Positions 33,701-37,332 of a DNA stretch of 37,332 bases are shown piece after piece (the first letter of the stretch is position 1; the number at the start of each line of letters is the position of its first letter). The notes beneath the pieces were generated by a model. The model was not told where the DNA came from. It worked only from the letters and a program-made list of their open reading frames with translations, and searched no databases. Where the stretch lies: positions 1 to 37,332 of the forward strand of contig KZ992511.1 of assembly GCA_003614735.1 (NCBI GenBank), written 5' to 3'. The stretch comes from Thamnocephalis sphaerospora. Its lineage: Eukaryota; Zoopagomycota; Zoopagomycetes; Zoopagales; Sigmoideomycetaceae. The position numbers were made by a program, and so were the translations under genes.

Positions 33701-36205
33701 GGCTCCGTTGACGACGCGCCGGTCGGCGATGCAGACGTGGCCGTAGACAGTGAGCAAGAGCGGCGATTCGTTGACGTTGGCACCAGCACCGATGATAGCT
33801 CTTTGTTTGACGTATCCACCGTTTCCGAATGTGATGGCATCATCGTGGACGAGGAAGAGCGCGCCGAGGGAAGAATCAGCACCAAAAGTTACGCAGCATA
33901 CGTGCGTGCTACAGGTGGATACGGTCGCTGGGTCGCCATTGTGTTTGCATTTGCGTCGGTATCGAGCGTCACGGCACTTCAGATCTACAGCCTGGAGGTC
34001 TGGACAAACGAAAAGAAAAGAACGCTGATTAGCAATCTTGTCTACACTGGCCTGTACCTGGTTGGCACGGTTGGCTTTGCCGGACTTACGATTCTAGCGT
34101 ACTATATGCTGTACACAGCAGCATACCAGGCCAGCCATGTGCTGCACAAGCAGCTCACGGAAAAGGTCGTCGGCGCCCGACTACGCTTCTTTGACAGAAC
34201 GCCGATTGGCCGCATCATGAACCGCTTCAGCAAAGATGTGTCGACCGTTGACCAGGAGATTCCCGACAATATTGCCTTTTTCCTCTCCAACTCTGCCGTG
34301 GCCATCTTTGCGCTACTCGTCGTTGCAGTCATTCTGCCGTGGTTTGCGCTGGCGATCATCGTCATTGGTGAGTAGTGTTGTGTGTGTGTGTGTGTGTGCA
34401 TAGTATCAGTGCTTGCCGCTAACTGTTGCACTGTAGTAATCGTCTCTGGACTCACCGCCAAGGTGTACCTAGCCACTTCCCGTGAGCTAAAGCGGCTCGA
34501 GTCTATTTCAAAGTCGCCGTTCCTGTCCCTGGCTACAGAAATTCTCGAGTAAGTGAATGAGCGAATTCAGATGAGTATGCCAAGGACAAAGGTTAACGTC
34601 GGTCTGGGTCCTAGCGGTGCCGTTACGATACGAGCATTTGGCATGGAACACTGGTTTGCGCTGGAAAACACCTTCCGCGTGGATGCACTCAATCGACCTA
34701 CCTATCTGCTTAAAATGACCAATCAGTGGCTCGTGGCTCGTCTCCAGTGGATTGCTGCGCTCGCAGTACTGGCCTGCTGCACGCTAATCCTCACGCTTGA
34801 CCAAGCTATCAACTCGGGTGCTGCAGGATTTGCACTGACCTATGTGCTGATTTTTCCCATTGTTATAGCGGTAGGTCATGATTCGTCTGTGTGTGCAGCA
34901 TGTCTACTGGCACGCCGTCGTCCTGACACACTGGTGCATCTAGTTCTTATTCAACAGATATGGCAGAGTCGAAATATCCATGAATGCCATGGAGCGTATT
35001 GGCGAATATCTTGAGATTAAGCAGGAGGCCGCCGACGCCAAAGGAAGACGCGTTGTCAAAGACGTAAGCGGAGATACACACACTGTTCAAACTATGGCGT
35101 GTTTACTGACGCTCGCCTGGACAGTGGCCACATCGCGGTGCCATTCGGATGGAGCATTTTTCTGTAAAATACGACAGCAACTACACGCCAGCACTCTACG
35201 ACCTCACACTCGACATAAAGCCTGGCGAACGCATTGGCGTCGTTGGCCGCACGGGTAGGAGAAGCACTGAAATGGGCGCTATCGAGTACTTACCGGAGCA
35301 TGCGTCTGCAGGTGCCGGCAAGTCAACGCTATCGGTTGCCTTTTTCCGTTTTCTCAAGGTCATTCGGGGCCGTATCGTTATCGACGACGTCGACATTGCG
35401 CAAATAGGATTGCACGATCTGCGCTCGCGTTTGACCATTATTCCGCAAGAGCCGGTGCTATTCAGCGGCACCATTCGTGACAACCTAGATCCAGCCCGAG
35501 AACACAGCGACGCCCACATCTGGGCCGCCATGCACCGTTGTCAGCTAATTGATGCTCACTCTGATGAAGCACATCCGCCAGGGCTTGAACGACTCGACGC
35601 CGTAATTACTGAAAACGGTGCCAACTTTAGCCATGGGCAGCGCCAATTGCTAGCCTTGTCGCGCGCGCTGCTGCATGGGAGCAAGGTATGTGCCGTTTTG
35701 AGCACCTAGCAAGGCATGTACAAAAGCTGAGTTGCGCCCGTCTGTCTACCAGGTGATTATCATGGATGAAGCAACCGCGTCGGTGGATCCCGACACAGAC
35801 GCCAAGATTCAAACTACAATTCGCAACGAATTTCCTCGTGCGACCATGATATGCATTACGCATCGTCTACGGTCTGTGATAGACTGTGACCGTATCCTGG
35901 TGCTCGGTAGGTGTAGCTTTGCGCAAACACGCTACGACTAGTGTACTTATGCTGCGCTGTGACCCATGTTAGATGGTGGACGTGCCGTTGAGTTTGACAC
36001 GCCTCTAAATTTAATCTCGCGCGTGGACGGAGCGTTCCGCCAGCTGTGTGAACATTCCGGCGAATTCGATGTGCTGCTCGCCATGGTGCAGGGCACTGCA
36101 TCATCCATTCCGGCACTAGCAACAACCCCCCTGTCGCCGTTGATGACTGCGATGCTAGAGTTGGAGGCAGCCAGGAACAGCGAAAAGTACGCTGCCAATG
36201 ACTGA
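30735..36205 (+). CDS. ABCC-family (MRP/Ycf1-type) ABC transporter
   Basis: Pumps glutathione conjugates and other organic anions across a membrane, in fungi usually into the vacuole. Exons 30735-30754, 30816-31230, 31290-31720, 31779-32418, 32492-33086, 33150-34367, 34437-34548, 34615-34870, 34944-35063, 35125-35254, 35312-35685, 35753-35906 and 35973-36205 give 1565 residues. Layout: an N-terminal TMD0-like membrane region (1 to about 250), TMD1, NBD1 with Walker A GPTGSGKT (685-692), LSGGQ (788-792) and LLLDD (D at the catalytic Glu, usual in ABCC), an acidic linker, TMD2, and NBD2 with GRTGAGKST (1310-1318), FSHGQ signature and IIMDEATASVD. LKRLESISKSP and IRAFGMEHWF are family marks. The 31720/31779 junction needs a GC donor. 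The 20-nt first exon is uncertain. Confidence 0.92.
31721..31778 (+). other. Predicted GC-AG intron in the ABCC gene
   Basis: A 58-nt intron with CAG|GCGAGT donor, a GCTGACC branch-like site near 31757 and a CAG acceptor. The upstream exon (frame of NYSKH) and the downstream exon (frame of VLRRLLAAFRRDLF) are joined correctly only by this pair. The GT donors in between (31725, 31741, 31746) each lead into the wrong frame at every nearby AG. Confidence 0.7.
34378..34399. repeat. (GT)n tract inside an ABCC intron
   Basis: About 10 TG units directly after the GTGAGT donor of intron 34368-34436. Confidence 0.9.
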
Positions 36206-36789
36206 CCGCACTGCCCAAAGTGGCTTGCTTGACGCTGCGGCATTGGTCTGGTCGAGGCAGCTGCAGCCTACGCAAGCTGGTGTCGCGCGTATTACTAGCA
36301 CTATACTGCGAATAAAGACGAATCAGACCCACGTAGATCAGGGTTGGTGCATCTATTACCGACGCTGAAGTGCATAGCGACTACAGTTGATTGGTGGCTG
36401 CCACATGAATAGTCTAGCCATATCCGGCGTTCGAGTGAAAATAGCACAAGCGACAAGGGCAAGGGCCATGGCTGGTTGGGCGTGCCTCACTTTGTCCACG
36501 CTCCTTTGTCCACGCTCCTACCTGGTCCTCGTCGCTGCGCGATATTTGCCCATTTTCCCAGCGGTGTTTGCGGCGCCTCGGTTTTGTCGACGCTTATCCT
36601 GCGGGCATTAGCGTGACTTCACAAGTGCCGCAGTCGGGTGCCCGTGCATCTGGTGAAAAGACAGACCCCTCGCTCCCTCTGTTCCTTTGCCCCGCAAACT
36701 CGACCGTCTTACTTCACAACACAAACTTATACATACAGCATACACTCACCGACATACGTGTGCACGCTCGGCAGCGTCTACACTTCCAA
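36206..36789. other. Intergenic region, ABCC 3' end and copper-fist gene promoter
   Basis: AATAAA at 36311-36316 probably ends the ABCC transcript. A direct repeat of tttgtccacgctcct occurs at about 36492-36518. The 200 bp before the copper-fist start are C/T- and CA-rich, as expected of a promoter and leader. No coding region is supported. Confidence 0.5.
36311..36316 (+). terminator. Poly(A) signal AATAAA, ABCC gene
   Basis: Canonical hexamer 106 nt after the ABCC stop codon. Confidence 0.65.
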
Positions 36790-37332
36790 ATGGCCATCGT
36801 CCGCAACGGCGAAAAGTACGCATGCGCCACCTGCATCAAGGGACACCGTGTTTCGTCATGCAAGCATGCCGATCGTCCGCTGCTGCTGGTGCGCAAGCGA
36901 GGCCGGCCCTCCACGCAGTGCGAGCATTGCCGAGAACTGCGCGTGGAACGGCAGCTTCATGTAAAGTGCATATGCGGCGAGGCCGGCATACCTACCGCGT
37001 CTGCAAATAGTAAGACAGAAATGACGGGCATGGACGATGTGCAGCGTGCTGACTGCTCCTACAGGCGATTCTGGGCGCGACAACTTAAAAACTGGGCGAT
37101 TTGTCCATGGCGGGCGGATTGCACCAAAGCAGGAAACAGCCAACTGGGAGCGTGAGTACTCGCGGTGTTGACGCGGCTGCGCTGCCGTCGCTGACTAATG
37201 CGTACCTCCAGAGCATCGGTGCAAATGTGGCTGCTCGGACGGCTGTCGGTGCTGTTCGGTGATACTGAGCGTGTCGGCACTCTTGAATCCCTGTGACTGT
37301 CGCGAAAAGGGCACTGAATGCGTTAATTGCCG
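36790..37332 (+). CDS. Copper-fist transcription factor (Ace1/Mac1/Cuf1 type), N-terminal part
   Basis: A copper-sensing, sequence-specific activator of fungal metal genes. Exons 36790-37009, 37065-37151 and 37212 to the window edge; the protein is cut at the right. The N-terminus is a textbook copper fist: C12-x2-C15-x8-C24-x-H26 zinc ligands in YACATCIKGHRVSSCKH, followed by the minor-groove element RKRGRPSTQC, then HCRELR. Exon 3 encodes a cysteine cluster, CKCGCSDGCRCC, and further cysteines in CDCREKGTECVNC, which resemble the copper-binding Cys arrays of Mac1 and Ace1. Introns are 55 and 60 nt with a clear CTGACTAAT branch site in the second. Whether it senses high or low copper cannot be told from the fragment. 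Confidence 0.92.

Overview
The window is nuclear DNA of a fungus, most likely an early-diverging one. It has GC-rich coding sequence and many short (about 50-90 nt) spliceosomal introns. Their donors are often GTGCGT, GTACGT or GTAAGC, and CTAAC/CTGAC-like branch points lie close to the acceptors. A copper-fist DNA-binding domain at the right end and a UPF0658-type Golgi membrane protein are fungal hallmarks. A CEP44-type centriole protein, an EBP-type sterol isomerase and a BLCAP/BC10 protein point away from Ascomycota and Basidiomycota, and CEP44 suggests a lineage that keeps centrioles. I do not name a genus. I rebuilt the gene models by hand from GT-AG (once GC-AG) junctions, reading-frame continuity and family motifs; no splice site has transcript support here.

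Layout, left to right: a J-domain membrane protein cut by the left edge (-, 1-346); CEP44-like centriole protein (+, 550-2749); BORCS6-like lysosome-positioning subunit (+, 3085-3809); a poorly resolved, repeat-rich stretch with one tentative gene (3810-5440); a Ran1/Sks1-type Ser/Thr kinase without introns (+, 6506-8722); a gene-poor 1.5 kb; a membrane-anchored UMP/CMP-kinase-type enzyme (+, 10237-11599); a SIR2-class sirtuin (-, 11848-14506); a UPF0658 Golgi membrane protein (+, 15392-16792); an IucA/IucC (NIS) siderophore synthetase (-, 17120-19538); a genuine La protein (+, 19981-21603); BLCAP/BC10 (+, 21864-22118); ZW10 (-, 22393-25521); endonuclease V (+, 25635-26624); EBP sterol isomerase (+, 26780-27570); a TBC1D22/Gyp1-type Rab GAP (-, 27774-29989); an unresolved 0.75 kb; an ABCC (MRP/Ycf1-type) transporter (+, 30735-36205); and a copper-fist transcription factor cut by the right edge (+, 36790-37332).

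The genes form no operon-like system. They are a dense eukaryotic mix with short divergent promoters (for example 113 bp between ZW10 and endonuclease V) and convergent 3' ends. Themes that recur are membrane traffic (BORCS6, ZW10, TBC1D22, UPF0658), RNA and nucleotide metabolism (La, endonuclease V, UMP/CMP kinase), and metal or stress handling (NIS siderophore synthetase, ABCC transporter, copper-fist factor). The most notable points are the intron-split siderophore synthetase, CEP44 and BLCAP homologues in a fungal locus, EBP as the sterol isomerase, a GC-AG intron in the ABCC gene, and several stop-free introns of length divisible by three, one of which lies inside a Walker A motif.
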